Shown: positions 1 through 7,511, counted from the first letter of the stretch. The stretch is 9,887 nt of DNA from Alphaproteobacteria bacterium (GCA_013290035.1 JABCYT010000071.1:1-9887); one strand, 5' to 3'. Numbers and translations are program-made. The notes: generated by a model not told the origin, from the letters alone.

Positions 1-600
1 CTCCAGAGAAGACCGCTGGTGAAGAAAATCCTCGCCGGCGCCGACGCCAATCTGCTGGTGATCGGCGGGCTGGGCTCGTCCAACTGGGACATCACCGACG
101 CGGGCGACCGGCCGCTCAACATGCCGCTGTGGGGCGCCATGGGCGCGGCGGTCGGTATGGGGCTGGGGTTGGCGATGGCGCAGCCCGGCAAGCGCGTGCT
201 GGTGATCACCGGCGATGGCGACATGCTGATGAGCGTGGGCTCGCTCGCTACCGTGGCGACCCAGCAGCCCGAGAACCTCGCCATCGTCGTGCTCGACAAC
301 GAGAAGTTCGGCGAGACCGGCAACCAGGCCACGCACACCAGCCCGCGCAACAACGGGCCGACCGATTCGGGCGCCGGCGCCGATTTGAGCCTGATCGCCA
401 AGGGCTGCGGCATCGCCGATACGGGGATCGTGCGCGAGGCGGGCGAGGTCGCCCAGCTCGTCAAGGACGCGCGCAGCAAGAAGGGCCCGATCTTTCGGGT
501 CGTGAAGGTGATGGTCGAGAAACTCGACTTCGTCATGCCGCCGCAGGATGGCGCGCATCTGAAAGACCGCTTCCGTCAGGCCCTGTTGGGGCACCCCTAG
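1..600 (+). CDS. TPP-binding (beta-type) subunit of a split thiamine-diphosphate decarboxylase, 5' partial
   Basis: This is the C-terminal, cofactor-binding half of a thiamine-diphosphate enzyme. The closest known style is the sulfopyruvate/phosphonopyruvate decarboxylase beta subunit or a split acetolactate-synthase-like protein. Counting from the internal GTG at 19, the TPP/Mg motif starts as GDGD at residues 65-68 and closes with Asn94 in VLDNEKFGE; before it lies PLNMPLWGAMG, typical of this subunit. The frame is open back to base 1, and the six codons before GTG read LQRRPL. Family members usually begin with an RRxxV segment just before the first strand, so I infer that the true start lies off the window. 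An AGAGAAG stretch before the GTG keeps an internal start possible. The partner alpha (pyrimidine-binding) subunit should lie upstream. The substrate cannot be told from this sequence. The stop is six bases before the next gene, suggesting one operon. Confidence 0.85.
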   Translation, partial: LQRRPLVKKILAGADANLLVIGGLGSSNWDITDAGDRPLNMPLWGAMGAAVGMGLGLAMAQPGKRVLVITGDGDMLMSVGSLATVATQQPENLAIVVLDNEKFGETGNQATHTSPRNNGPTDSGAGADLSLIAKGCGIADTGIVREAGEVAQLVKDARSKKGPIFRVVKVMVEKLDFVMPPQDGAHLKDRFRQALLGHP

Positions 601-612
601 AGGCATATGATG
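598..612 (+). promoter_or_regulatory. Ribosome binding site and tandem ATG start of the C45 gene
   Basis: TAGAGG (598-603) overlaps the stop codon of the upstream TPP subunit. It is followed by CAT and two adjacent ATG codons at 607 and 610. Spacing favours the second ATG. The overlap of stop and ribosome binding site points to translational coupling. Confidence 0.5.
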
Positions 613-1746
613 ACTGATTACGCACCGTTTCCGCTGATCGACCTTTCAGGCAGCCCGCGCGAGCGCGGACGCACGCACGGCAAGGCGGCGGCCGATCGCC
701 TGCGCCGCGGCGTCAAGATGTACGCCGAGTCGCTGCTGAACAACGGCGTCGACTGGAAGGAGCTGGAGCGCCGCGCCGAAGCCATGGTGCCGCAGGTCGA
801 GGCCTTCGATGCGGCCTATATCGAGGAGATGCGCGGCATCGCCGAGGGCTCGGGCGAACCCTTTGCCGCGGTCATGCTGATGAATGCCCGCACCGAGATG
901 GTCGCGGCGGCGCGCAAGCGGCATATCGAGAAGCATTTCCCCGACGGCTGTACCGCAGCCCTCGCGCTGCCCGAGGCCAGCGCCGACGGCGTGCTGCTGC
1001 ACGGGCAGAACTGGGACTGGCGCGCGGAGTGCGCCGAGACCGCCGTGGTGCTGCGCATCCGCCGCGACGACGGGCCCGACATCCTCACCTTCACCGAAGC
1101 GGGCGGGCTCGCGCGCTCGGGCCTGAATTCGGCGGGCATCGGGCTCACCGCCAATGCGCTTGAATGCGATCGCGACTGCCAGCGCGGCGCTGGCGTGCCG
1201 CTGCCCTTCATCCGCCGCAAGGTGCTGGAGAGCGCCTATCTCGCGCAGGCGGTCCACACCATCTTCTCGACGCCCAAGCTCGGCTCCAACCACATGGCGG
1301 TGAGTCACTGCGAGGGCGAGGCCTTCGGCTTCGAATGTGCGCCCGACGAGACCTTCTGGCTGGCGCCCGATCGCGGCGTCTACGTGCACGCCAACCACTG
1401 GATCGCCGATTCGGCTCGCGCCAAGGTCAAGGATACCGGGCTGGCCGAGACGCCGTGCTCGATCTATCGCGACAAGAGGGTGCGCGAGCACCTCTCGCCC
1501 AAGCGCGGCACGCTTACGCTCGAGGATTTCCGTTCGGCCTTCTTCGACGATTGGGGCTCGCCGTGGTCGGTGTGCCGGCCGCCGCGACCCAACAACCGGG
1601 GCAATCTGGTGGCCACGTCGGCGATGATCCTGATGCGGCCGGGCGAAGGTCACCTCGAAGCCTGCCCGATGCCGGCGCTCAACCGCCACTTCACGACCTA
1701 CACGCTGACGCCCGACCGGACCGCGCAGCGCCAGGCTGCGGAGTAG
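607..1746 (+). CDS. C45 family Ntn hydrolase / acyl-CoA:6-aminopenicillanate acyltransferase-like protein
   Basis: The 379-residue protein resembles the isopenicillin-N acyltransferase (peptidase C45) family, N-terminal-nucleophile amidases or acyltransferases made as autocleaving precursors. Near the N terminus is the GSPRERGRTHG segment (residues 15-25) typical of the family. The predicted self-cleavage site is Gly114-Cys115 in DGCTA, where Cys115 would become the new N-terminal nucleophile. GQNWDW follows at 133-138. Length and architecture fit the family. Two ATGs stand in tandem at 607 and 610; the AGAGG at 599-603 is only three bases from the first but six from the second, so translation may really begin at 610. 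Most bacterial members have unknown substrates, so this need not concern penicillin; it may hydrolyse or transfer an acyl group on an amide. It lies between the TPP subunit and a membrane protein in a likely operon. No signal peptide is seen. Confidence 0.85.
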   Translation: MMTDYAPFPLIDLSGSPRERGRTHGKAAADRLRRGVKMYAESLLNNGVDWKELERRAEAMVPQVEAFDAAYIEEMRGIAEGSGEPFAAVMLMNARTEMVAAARKRHIEKHFPDGCTAALALPEASADGVLLHGQNWDWRAECAETAVVLRIRRDDGPDILTFTEAGGLARSGLNSAGIGLTANALECDRDCQRGAGVPLPFIRRKVLESAYLAQAVHTIFSTPKLGSNHMAVSHCEGEAFGFECAPDETFWLAPDRGVYVHANHWIADSARAKVKDTGLAETPCSIYRDKRVREHLSPKRGTLTLEDFRSAFFDDWGSPWSVCRPPRPNNRGNLVATSAMILMRPGEGHLEACPMPALNRHFTTYTLTPDRTAQRQAAE

Positions 1747-1748
1747 GC

Positions 1749-3392
1749 TTGGCGCTACGTCCGGCCTTGGTTCTCGCGCTGGCGGCCGCGCTGCTGCTGG
1801 CGCCGTCGCTGGTGCTGGGCACGCTGATCAGTCACAGCTCGCCGCAGAATCTCACCTGGGCCGACCAGTTTGCCGAGCAATTCCGGGCCGGCATCCTCTA
1901 TCCGCGCTGGATGTCCGGGTCGTTCGACGGGCTGGGCAGCCCGACCTTCTATTTCTACCCGCCGCTGCCTTTCTGGATCGACGCCCTGGTGAGCGTCCTT
2001 ACCGTCAACGTGCTGTCCGTGTCGTACCGATTGGCCGTGACCTCGGTCCTGATCCTGTGGGCGTCGGGCCTCACTATGCGCGCCTGGCTCCTGCGCACGA
2101 CCGGCAACCGCACGGCCGCTCTGCTGGGGGCGCTCGCCTACATGGCCGCGCCCTATCACCTGCTCGACCATTACAGGCGCGGGGCATTCGCGGAACTCAC
2201 GGCTTACGCGCTGCTGCCGCTGATCGTGCTGGCGATCCGGTTGATTGCCGACCGGCGGCGCTCTGGGCTGGTCCTGCTGGCGCTGTCCTACGCCGGCCTT
2301 GTGATGTCGCATCTGCCGACGGCGCTTCTGGCCTCGGCCACGGTGATCCCGGCCTACGTGCTGTTCCGCGCCGGGCGGCTCGGCGAGCGCCGCGCCGCGG
2401 CCGGCTTGCTGTTGCGCTGCCTCATGGGCGGCGCGCTCGGTGTCGGGCTCGCGGCTCTTTATCTTGTCCCGGCACTCGAGCTGCAGGACTGGATCTCCGC
2501 CGACCAGCTCTGGACGTCGTTCTATCGCGTCGAGAACTGGTTCGTGCTGGCGCCCGACCGTTGGGTCGACCCCGACACCATGCGCACGATCGCCGCGCTC
2601 GCCTTGGCCGTCGTCGTCCTGGGTGCGGGGCTTTGTATCGCCCTGCTGCAGATGCCGGCCGGCGATCCGCGGCGCCAGGAATTCGGTTTCTGGATCGCGA
2701 TTTGCCTCGTCTGTCTGGCGCTGATGGCGGGCCTCGTCCCGTGGTTCTGGGATCTGCCGCCGTTGCCCAAGGTGCAGTTTCCGTGGCGGCTGATGGTGGT
2801 CGCGGAATTCGCGGCGATCACCGCGCTTTGCCTGACGCCCTTCGGCGCCTTGCGCCGACGTACGGTCTACATCTTCGTCGCCGCGGCCGTCGCCCTGGCG
2901 CCGGGCGTGGTGTTGATCGCGACCGACGCCGCCGCGCGGATCGACTTTACCTGGCGCCACCGGCCGCTCGACCGGCACGACGTCAAGGAATACCAGCCGC
3001 GGGGATACAAGCAGGCCGGCCCGCGCTATGGCGATCTGGGGCTGGAGCCGCTCAGGGACGTGCCGGCAATCTCTTGCGTGCCGGCCGCCCGCGTCTGCCG
3101 CGCCGAAGACGGACGCTTCGGCGCGATGCAGATCACGCTCGACAGCGACGCCTCGACCAAGGTCGTGTTGCGCCGCTTCTTCTTTCCGGCATGGCGGATC
3201 GATGCAGACACGCCGCTCGCGCCCTCCGAGCCGCTGCAACTGGTCTCGTTCACTGCGCCGGCCGGGCGTACCACAGGGGCGCTGCATCGTGTCGCCCTAC
3301 CCGTCGAGCAATGGGGCTGGGCGATCTCCGGCCTGTCGTTGGCCGTGATTCTGGGCATCGCCGCGCTCAGTGCACGCAATACCCCTCGCTGA
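1749..3392 (+). CDS. Polytopic membrane protein, PTPS-related/YfhO-like (GT-C-type) family
   Basis: This 547-residue integral membrane protein resembles the 'PTPS-related' and YfhO-like families, which share the multi-membrane GT-C glycosyltransferase layout. In order: a first membrane segment (about 5-27); an extracytoplasmic loop with acidic residues (Asp39 in WADQF, Glu43) and YPRW at 51-54; several hydrophobic helices from about 75 to 390; HYRRGAFAEL at 141-150 and VQFPWR at 342-347, both typical of the family; a soluble, probably beta-rich domain (about 400-520); and a last helix (523-541). The likely start is TTG at 1749: the frame is open further upstream, but that part is antisense-like arginine-rich shadow of the C45 gene, and GGAG at 1740-1743 sits five bases before the TTG. 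It begins two bases after the C45 stop, so coupling is likely. It may move a sugar from a lipid carrier to an envelope component; the donor and acceptor are unknown. Confidence 0.75.
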   Translation: MALRPALVLALAAALLLAPSLVLGTLISHSSPQNLTWADQFAEQFRAGILYPRWMSGSFDGLGSPTFYFYPPLPFWIDALVSVLTVNVLSVSYRLAVTSVLILWASGLTMRAWLLRTTGNRTAALLGALAYMAAPYHLLDHYRRGAFAELTAYALLPLIVLAIRLIADRRRSGLVLLALSYAGLVMSHLPTALLASATVIPAYVLFRAGRLGERRAAAGLLLRCLMGGALGVGLAALYLVPALELQDWISADQLWTSFYRVENWFVLAPDRWVDPDTMRTIAALALAVVVLGAGLCIALLQMPAGDPRRQEFGFWIAICLVCLALMAGLVPWFWDLPPLPKVQFPWRLMVVAEFAAITALCLTPFGALRRRTVYIFVAAAVALAPGVVLIATDAAARIDFTWRHRPLDRHDVKEYQPRGYKQAGPRYGDLGLEPLRDVPAISCVPAARVCRAEDGRFGAMQITLDSDASTKVVLRRFFFPAWRIDADTPLAPSEPLQLVSFTAPAGRTTGALHRVALPVEQWGWAISGLSLAVILGIAALSARNTPR

Positions 3393-4824
3393 GGAACCGC
3401 AGGAAACGGCGGTCGATATCGTCGCGTGTATCGGCCAACGCCCGAGCGACGGGCGCGCATACGAAGGGCACCCATTCCCTGTCGAGCGGGCGATAGAAAA
3501 CGACCCGGCGGCCGGAGCGAAAATAACTATAGAAGGCGAATGTCATGCGGTTGCCGCCATAGTCCGGAACGACAAGGTCGCGCACGTAGTGGTCGGCTGC
3601 CATCCACTTGAAATAGCCACGCAGCGCCAGTCGGGGGGCGGGCTGCGTGCCCCAGGGCGACGTGTCGGGCTCGCGGCTATCGAGCAAGGCCGGTGGCGCG
3701 TCGGCGCGCTGGGTAAGCGTCGCCAGGCGTGCTTCGACGGCGCGCCCGAACAACGCCAGGTCGAAACCGTAGGACAATGCCGCCACGGCCATCAAGCAAG
3801 CGAATAACATGATCGGGCGCCGAGCCTCGGCAAGCCATTGTGCTGGCGGCGACGTGATGGCGAGCGCCAATGACAGCGCGAGGACATAAGGTCCCGTCTG
3901 ACGAGCGAAGATCCAAGTCAGGAGCCCGCTGCCGTTGGCGGCAAACCACAGGCCGAGAGCGCCGATCACCAGCACAAGGATTGGCGGCAATCGCTGATGC
4001 GGGATGGCGACGCCCAGGCTGGGCGCCAGCATCAGAAGCCAAAGCAAGGCCAGCAGCGGGTACGCGCCGATCGTCGCTATCATCCAGACGGGATCGACAT
4101 AGTCGTAACGCGCCGCCGCGAGCCATGCGTCGCCGGTTGGATTGCCACCCGACCGCCACGCATCCGTGAGAAAGAAGGCGCCGAGCAGCAAAACGGTCAT
4201 GATTGCCGCGCCGATCAGAGCGTGGCGCGGAAACGGTCGGCCGGTCGCTGCAAGCAGACCGCCCGCGAGCAGGTAGAGCAGGCTCATCGCGGCGGTCACG
4301 GGGTGGGTGAAGGCGATCGGCACGGCGAAGCCCGCCGTGGCGAGCACCGCGAACGCGCGCGAGCGGCCGGGCTTTACGAGGATTGCAGCCCAGACGAGCC
4401 AGAGGCCGATGGCCACGATCACCTCGGACGGGAAGAAGACGAGCGCCATCGCGAGGCAGAGATAGAGCCGCGCGAAAGCCGGGTGCGGCTCGACGGCACG
4501 GATCGCGGCCCACAGCAGCAGCGGCACCGCGAAATAGAGCAGATGGGCCACGACGACATAGGCTTCCGCCGAGAGGCCCAACGCGCCGCGCAGCAGCCAG
4601 GCCGGGCCAAACATCGCCAGCAATGACACGGCGCGGGGCGGGTTCTGCGACAGGCTGAGGTCCCAGACGTTGCCCAACCAGCCCGCGGTGAGGAAGACCG
4701 CACCATCATTGACCAGCAGGCAGCGTTGCCAAGTGCCGATGGCCACCACCATAGCGAACGCCGCGAGCAGCGCCGCATCGCAATTATCCAGCCGCGTCGG
4801 CGATGGAGTCGATGTTACTTCCAT
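3367..4824 (-). CDS. Polytopic membrane protein of unknown family, possibly GT-C-like
   Basis: I do not recognise this 485-residue protein. It has a short polar N terminus and about ten to twelve hydrophobic segments between residues 17 and 358 (for example 17-30, 88-108, 118-148, 202-220, 248-270, 281-296, 337-350). A hydrophilic C-terminal tail of about 125 residues follows, rich in Arg and Tyr (YGGNRMTFAFYSYF at 422-435). The loop after the first helix holds Asp40 and an NPPRAVSLL segment, and the layout resembles GT-C glycosyltransferases, but no diagnostic motif is visible. The frame is open to an ATG at 4887. I chose 4824 because the 21 codons before it use GTA, ACA and AGA, unlike the rest of the gene, and no start has a good ribosome binding site. 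It converges with the PTPS-related gene and overlaps its 3' end by 26 bases. Its pairing with a second membrane protein hints at envelope glycan work; that is inference. Confidence 0.65.
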   Translation of the reverse strand: MEVTSTPSPTRLDNCDAALLAAFAMVVAIGTWQRCLLVNDGAVFLTAGWLGNVWDLSLSQNPPRAVSLLAMFGPAWLLRGALGLSAEAYVVVAHLLYFAVPLLLWAAIRAVEPHPAFARLYLCLAMALVFFPSEVIVAIGLWLVWAAILVKPGRSRAFAVLATAGFAVPIAFTHPVTAAMSLLYLLAGGLLAATGRPFPRHALIGAAIMTVLLLGAFFLTDAWRSGGNPTGDAWLAAARYDYVDPVWMIATIGAYPLLALLWLLMLAPSLGVAIPHQRLPPILVLVIGALGLWFAANGSGLLTWIFARQTGPYVLALSLALAITSPPAQWLAEARRPIMLFACLMAVAALSYGFDLALFGRAVEARLATLTQRADAPPALLDSREPDTSPWGTQPAPRLALRGYFKWMAADHYVRDLVVPDYGGNRMTFAFYSYFRSGRRVVFYRPLDREWVPFVCAPVARALADTRDDIDRRFLRFLSEGYCVH

Positions 4825-5009
4825 GAGGGAGCGTACTCTGTATACGACGGCCATGACCCAGCGTGTAGCAGTGTTTACCGTGCCCATGTCGGCGCTCTGT
4901 CACCTGGCCAGCGCGGCCCGGTCTGCCGCTTTGTCCTGACTCTTATTGTGGCGCTTTCCGGACTGCTGCTCGCTTGGGTCGCGGCGTCGTGGTGGGGTAT
5001 AAAGTCCGC
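4825..5009. promoter_or_regulatory. Divergent spacer between the membrane protein gene and cysK
   Basis: These 185 bases separate two genes pointing away from each other, so they should hold both promoters. The left part has poorer GC bias than its surroundings. On the - strand TATACA (4838-4843 on the + strand map) could be a -10 element for the membrane gene, but its -35 is poor. On the + strand a TTGGGT/TATAAA pair lies just before cysK. No hairpin or riboswitch-like fold was apparent by eye. Confidence 0.4.
4974..5003 (+). promoter_or_regulatory. Candidate cysK promoter, predicting a leaderless or near-leaderless mRNA
   Basis: TTGGGT (4974-4979) and TATAAA (4998-5003) are separated by 18 bases. 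A start point about seven bases after the -10 would fall on or beside the A of the cysK ATG at 5010. The absence of a good Shine-Dalgarno sequence before this ATG is consistent with that. The -35 match is imperfect. Confidence 0.4.
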
Positions 5010-5966
5010 ATGACCCAAGCTCCCGAATTCCGCGGCCGCATCTACGGCGACATCACCGAGACCATGGGCGCGACGCCTCTGGTCCGTCTCAACCGCCTGC
5101 CCCAGCGCGACGGCGTGACCGGCGAGGTCCTGGCCAAGCTCGAATTCTTCAATCCGATGTCGTCGGTGAAGGATCGCATCGGCGTGTCGATGATCGATGC
5201 CGCCGAGAAGGCGGGCAAGATCAAGCCCGGCGTCAGCACCATCATCGAGCCGACCTCGGGCAATACCGGCATCGGCCTCGCCTTCGTGGCGGCGGCGCGC
5301 GGCTACAAGATGATCTGCACCATGCCCGATTCGATGTCGATCGAGCGGCGCAAGATGCTGCGCTTCCTGGGCGCCCGCCTCGAGCTCACGCCGCGCGAGA
5401 AGGGCATCACCGGCGCGATCGCCCGCGCCGAAGAGCTGTTGAAGGAGATACCCGACAGCTTCATGCCGCAGCAGTTCCAGAACCCGGCCAATCCGGCCGT
5501 CCATATTCGCACCACGGCCGAGGAGATCTGGCGCGACACCGGCGGCAAGCTGGATATCTTCGTCTCGGGCGTCGGCACCGGCGGCACGGTCACCGGCGTC
5601 GGCCAGGCGCTGAAGCCGCGCCTGCCCGGACTCAAGATCGTCGCCGTCGAACCCGAAGCGAGCCCTGTCCTGTCGGGTGGCAAGCACACGCCGCACCCCA
5701 TCCAGGGCATCGGTGCGGGCATCGTCCCCGATATCCTCGACCGCAAGGTCCTCGACGAGATCTTCAAGGTGTCCAACGAAGCGGCCCTGAAGATGGCCAA
5801 GGACATGTCGACCCTCGAAGGCATTCCCATCGGCATCTCCGGCGGCGCCGCGGTGGCGGCGGCGGTCGACGTCGGCAAGCGCAATCCCGGCAAGCGCATC
5901 GTGGTGATCATCCCCGACTTCGCCGAACGCTACCTGTCGACGGTGCTGTTCGAGGGTCTCGACTAG
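5010..5966 (+). CDS. cysK: Cysteine synthase A (O-acetylserine sulfhydrylase), PLP-dependent
   Basis: The enzyme makes L-cysteine from O-acetylserine and sulfide in the cytoplasm, the last step of sulfur assimilation. The 318-residue length is normal. The PLP Schiff-base lysine is Lys54 in SSVKDR; the substrate loop TSGNTG is at 82-87; the PLP-phosphate loop GVGTGGT is at 187-193; IQGIGAG is at 231-237. Residues 276-279 read ISGG where enteric CysK has ISSG; the first serine, which contacts the PLP ring nitrogen in CysK, is kept. Likewise [10 protein letters not shown] (302-311) replaces the enteric PSSGERYLST. The frame opens upstream at TTG 4974, but the conserved N terminus ([21 protein letters not shown] region) fits the ATG at 5010. 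No clear ribosome binding site precedes it. An M20 hydrolase gene follows after eight bases. CysM or a cystathionine beta-synthase-like protein is less likely, as there is no extra C-terminal domain. Confidence 0.93.
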   Translation: MTQAPEFRGRIYGDITETMGATPLVRLNRLPQRDGVTGEVLAKLEFFNPMSSVKDRIGVSMIDAAEKAGKIKPGVSTIIEPTSGNTGIGLAFVAAARGYKMICTMPDSMSIERRKMLRFLGARLELTPREKGITGAIARAEELLKEIPDSFMPQQFQNPANPAVHIRTTAEEIWRDTGGKLDIFVSGVGTGGTVTGVGQALKPRLPGLKIVAVEPEASPVLSGGKHTPHPIQGIGAGIVPDILDRKVLDEIFKVSNEAALKMAKDMSTLEGIPIGISGGAAVAAAVDVGKRNPGKRIVVIIPDFAERYLSTVLFEGLD

Positions 5967-5974
5967 CCGGCGCC

Positions 5975-7120
5975 GTGACTACGGCGCCGATCGACAGTAT
6001 CGTGCAACTGGCGTCGCGGCTGGTGGCGACGCCTTCCTGCGGCGGCATCGATTCGCCGCACGCGGTGCTCGGCGTCGTCCGCGCGTGGCTCGCAGACAAT
6101 GATCTTGCGCCGCGCCTGCTGCGCGACGCTGAGGGCAAGAACGTCGCCGTTCTGGTCGAGATCGCGGGGGCCGCACCCGGTCCGGTGCTGTGCCTCGATG
6201 CCTGCATCGACACCGCTCCGGCGGGCGATCCCGGTCAATGGACCGAACCGCCCTTCTGTGGCGCCGTGCAGGGCCGACGGTTGCTGGGACGCGGCGCCGC
6301 CGATTCGAAATCGGGTGTCGCCATCCTGGCGCATGTCGCGCGGCGTCTGGCGGAAACAGGCATTCCGCGCGGCGCGGTGCATGTGCTGTTTGACGCCGAC
6401 GAGCATACCGGCCGCTTCGGCGGCGTGCGCGCCTATCTCGCCGCCATCGCGCGACTGCCCGACGCCGTGTCGCTGGGCTATCCCGGCAACGATTGCATCG
6501 TCGTGGGCAGCCGCGGCTTCCTGCGCGCCCGGCTGCATTTTGCCGGCAAAGCGGCGCACTCCGGCGAGATCGAGCGGACCGGCGTCAATGCGCTGGACAA
6601 GGCCGCCGCCTTTGCGCTCAAGGTCGCGGCCTCGAGCTTTCCCGAAACGCAGGATCCTGCGTTTCCGTTCGGACCCGCCGCCACGGTGACGCACCTCTCG
6701 GGCGGCGAAGGGTTCAGCGTCGTGCCGGATCACGCGACCTGCAACATCGATATCCGCCTGACCCGCGCCTTCGATGGGGACAAGGCCATGCGCTGGCTGG
6801 AGACGATCGTGCGCGCAGTCGATCCGCAAGGCCGCATCGAAACCATCGACCATTGGCCGGCCTATCTCGTCGAGCCGGACCACGACCTCGTCGGCAGTTT
6901 CTCGGCTGCGGCCGAGCGCGCCTTCGGGCGGCGCATCGCCATCGACGTCTGCGGGCCGTCCAACATCGGCAACCTTTTGGCGGCACGCGGCGTGCCGACC
7001 ATCTGCGCGCCCGGCGTCGGCTTCGGCAACATGCACGCGGCCAACGAATGGGCCGACATCGACTCGATGGCGCCGGTCTACGCCATGTACTGCGACGCCG
7101 CTCTTCGCTTCCTGCGTTAG
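5975..7120 (+). CDS. M20 family metallohydrolase (ArgE/DapE/peptidase-like) with altered metal ligands
   Basis: This 381-residue protein has the M20 layout: a catalytic domain split by a dimerisation insert (about 180-290). M20 enzymes usually cleave amide bonds in N-acyl amino acids or short peptides with two zinc ions. The usual HxD motif appears here as Cys77-Ile-Asp79. The bridging aspartate, Asp110 in GRGAADSK, is kept. The usual Glu-Glu pair is Glu143-His144 in DADEHTG. The usual GEP ligand motif is GYP with Tyr169. The insert histidine (His195 in AAHSG) and last ligand (His354 in GNMHAANEW) are kept. The set may mark a subfamily with different metal use. The GTG start at 5975 is eight bases after cysK, with no clear ribosome binding site, so co-transcription is likely. 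The context suggests an N-acyl amino acid, possibly a cysteine derivative, but the substrate is not shown. It converges with the next gene, seven bases apart. Confidence 0.85.
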   Translation: MTTAPIDSIVQLASRLVATPSCGGIDSPHAVLGVVRAWLADNDLAPRLLRDAEGKNVAVLVEIAGAAPGPVLCLDACIDTAPAGDPGQWTEPPFCGAVQGRRLLGRGAADSKSGVAILAHVARRLAETGIPRGAVHVLFDADEHTGRFGGVRAYLAAIARLPDAVSLGYPGNDCIVVGSRGFLRARLHFAGKAAHSGEIERTGVNALDKAAAFALKVAASSFPETQDPAFPFGPAATVTHLSGGEGFSVVPDHATCNIDIRLTRAFDGDKAMRWLETIVRAVDPQGRIETIDHWPAYLVEPDHDLVGSFSAAAERAFGRRIAIDVCGPSNIGNLLAARGVPTICAPGVGFGNMHAANEWADIDSMAPVYAMYCDAALRFLR

Positions 7121-7127
7121 CCCGGAT

Positions 7128-7499
7128 TCAGCCCGGCCGGCCGAGCAGCTCGGTGAGCCAGGCCGAGATCTCGGCCTTGACCGCGGGCAATTCCAGGTCG
7201 GCCAGCTCATGCCGACGCGACGTGCCGGTCGAACCCGTCACCACGACATCGCTGCGCGCAACGTCGCCGCGGAAGCGCAGGGCATGGCCCTCGGCGGCGC
7301 CGTTGGGATGCACGGTCAGGATGACCGAGGGCCCGACCTCGGGCAGCTTATCGGGCACGTCGGAATATTCCTGCGTCGCGACGTGGGCGTCGTGGCCTTG
7401 GCCCTTCAGATCGTCGACCGTGAAGTCGAGCTCGGGCCGTATGGTCTCCCGGCATTTGACCCAGAAGGCCTGCACGAACAGGTCGGTGTCGCGATTCAT
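7128..7499 (-). CDS. Conserved-looking hypothetical protein, 123 residues
   Basis: I do not recognise this protein. It is soluble, mildly acidic, and has no membrane segment or signal peptide. The N terminus (MNRDTDLFVQAFWVKCRETI) looks helical, the middle alternates short strands (VILTVHP, DVVVTGSTG), and the end is a helix (VKAEISAWLTELLG). A single cysteine sits near residue 16. The frame continues upstream to 7571, but the ATG at 7499 has a very good ribosome binding site (GGAGG, four bases GGAA, then ATG), which fixes the start. The gene lies 68 bases downstream of the LysR regulator on the same strand and may share its transcript. It ends seven bases from the convergent M20 gene. Confidence 0.7.
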   Translation of the reverse strand: MNRDTDLFVQAFWVKCRETIRPELDFTVDDLKGQGHDAHVATQEYSDVPDKLPEVGPSVILTVHPNGAAEGHALRFRGDVARSDVVVTGSTGTSRRHELADLELPAVKAEISAWLTELLGRPG

Positions 7500-7511
7500 T
7501 TCCCCTCCACG
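7500..7511 (-). promoter_or_regulatory. Strong ribosome binding site of the 123-residue protein
   Basis: Read on the - strand, GTGGAGGGGAA lies immediately before the ATG at 7499. This strong match settles the start against the longer reading frame, which opens at 7571. Confidence 0.75.

Noticed and set aside
1164..1748. Upstream extension of the membrane protein frame through the C45 gene
   Set aside because: The translated extension is arginine/alanine-rich shadow. The first membrane helix begins right after the TTG at 1749, which has its own ribosome binding site.
1755..3287. Long open frame of 510 codons on the - strand opposite the PTPS-related membrane gene
   Set aside because: It is rich in Arg, Gln and Gly with no domain, which is typical of the antisense of a high-GC gene. 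The + strand frame has clear membrane helices and family motifs.
4825..4887. Longer N terminus of the unknown membrane protein, from an ATG at 4887
   Set aside because: The extra 21 codons have atypical codon use for this window (GTA, ACA, AGA), and no better ribosome binding site is seen. Not excluded.
4726..5013. A 95-codon + strand frame ending in a hydrophobic stretch just before cysK, overlapping its ATG
   Set aside because: Its first part is antisense of the membrane gene and there is no start with a ribosome binding site near the hydrophobic part. The apparent helix may come from the base composition of the promoter region. Kept only as a remote possibility of a tiny membrane peptide.
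5963..7210. Open frame of 415 codons on the - strand opposite the M20 gene
   Set aside because: The composition is of the antisense type, with no motifs. The + strand carries recognisable M20 motifs.
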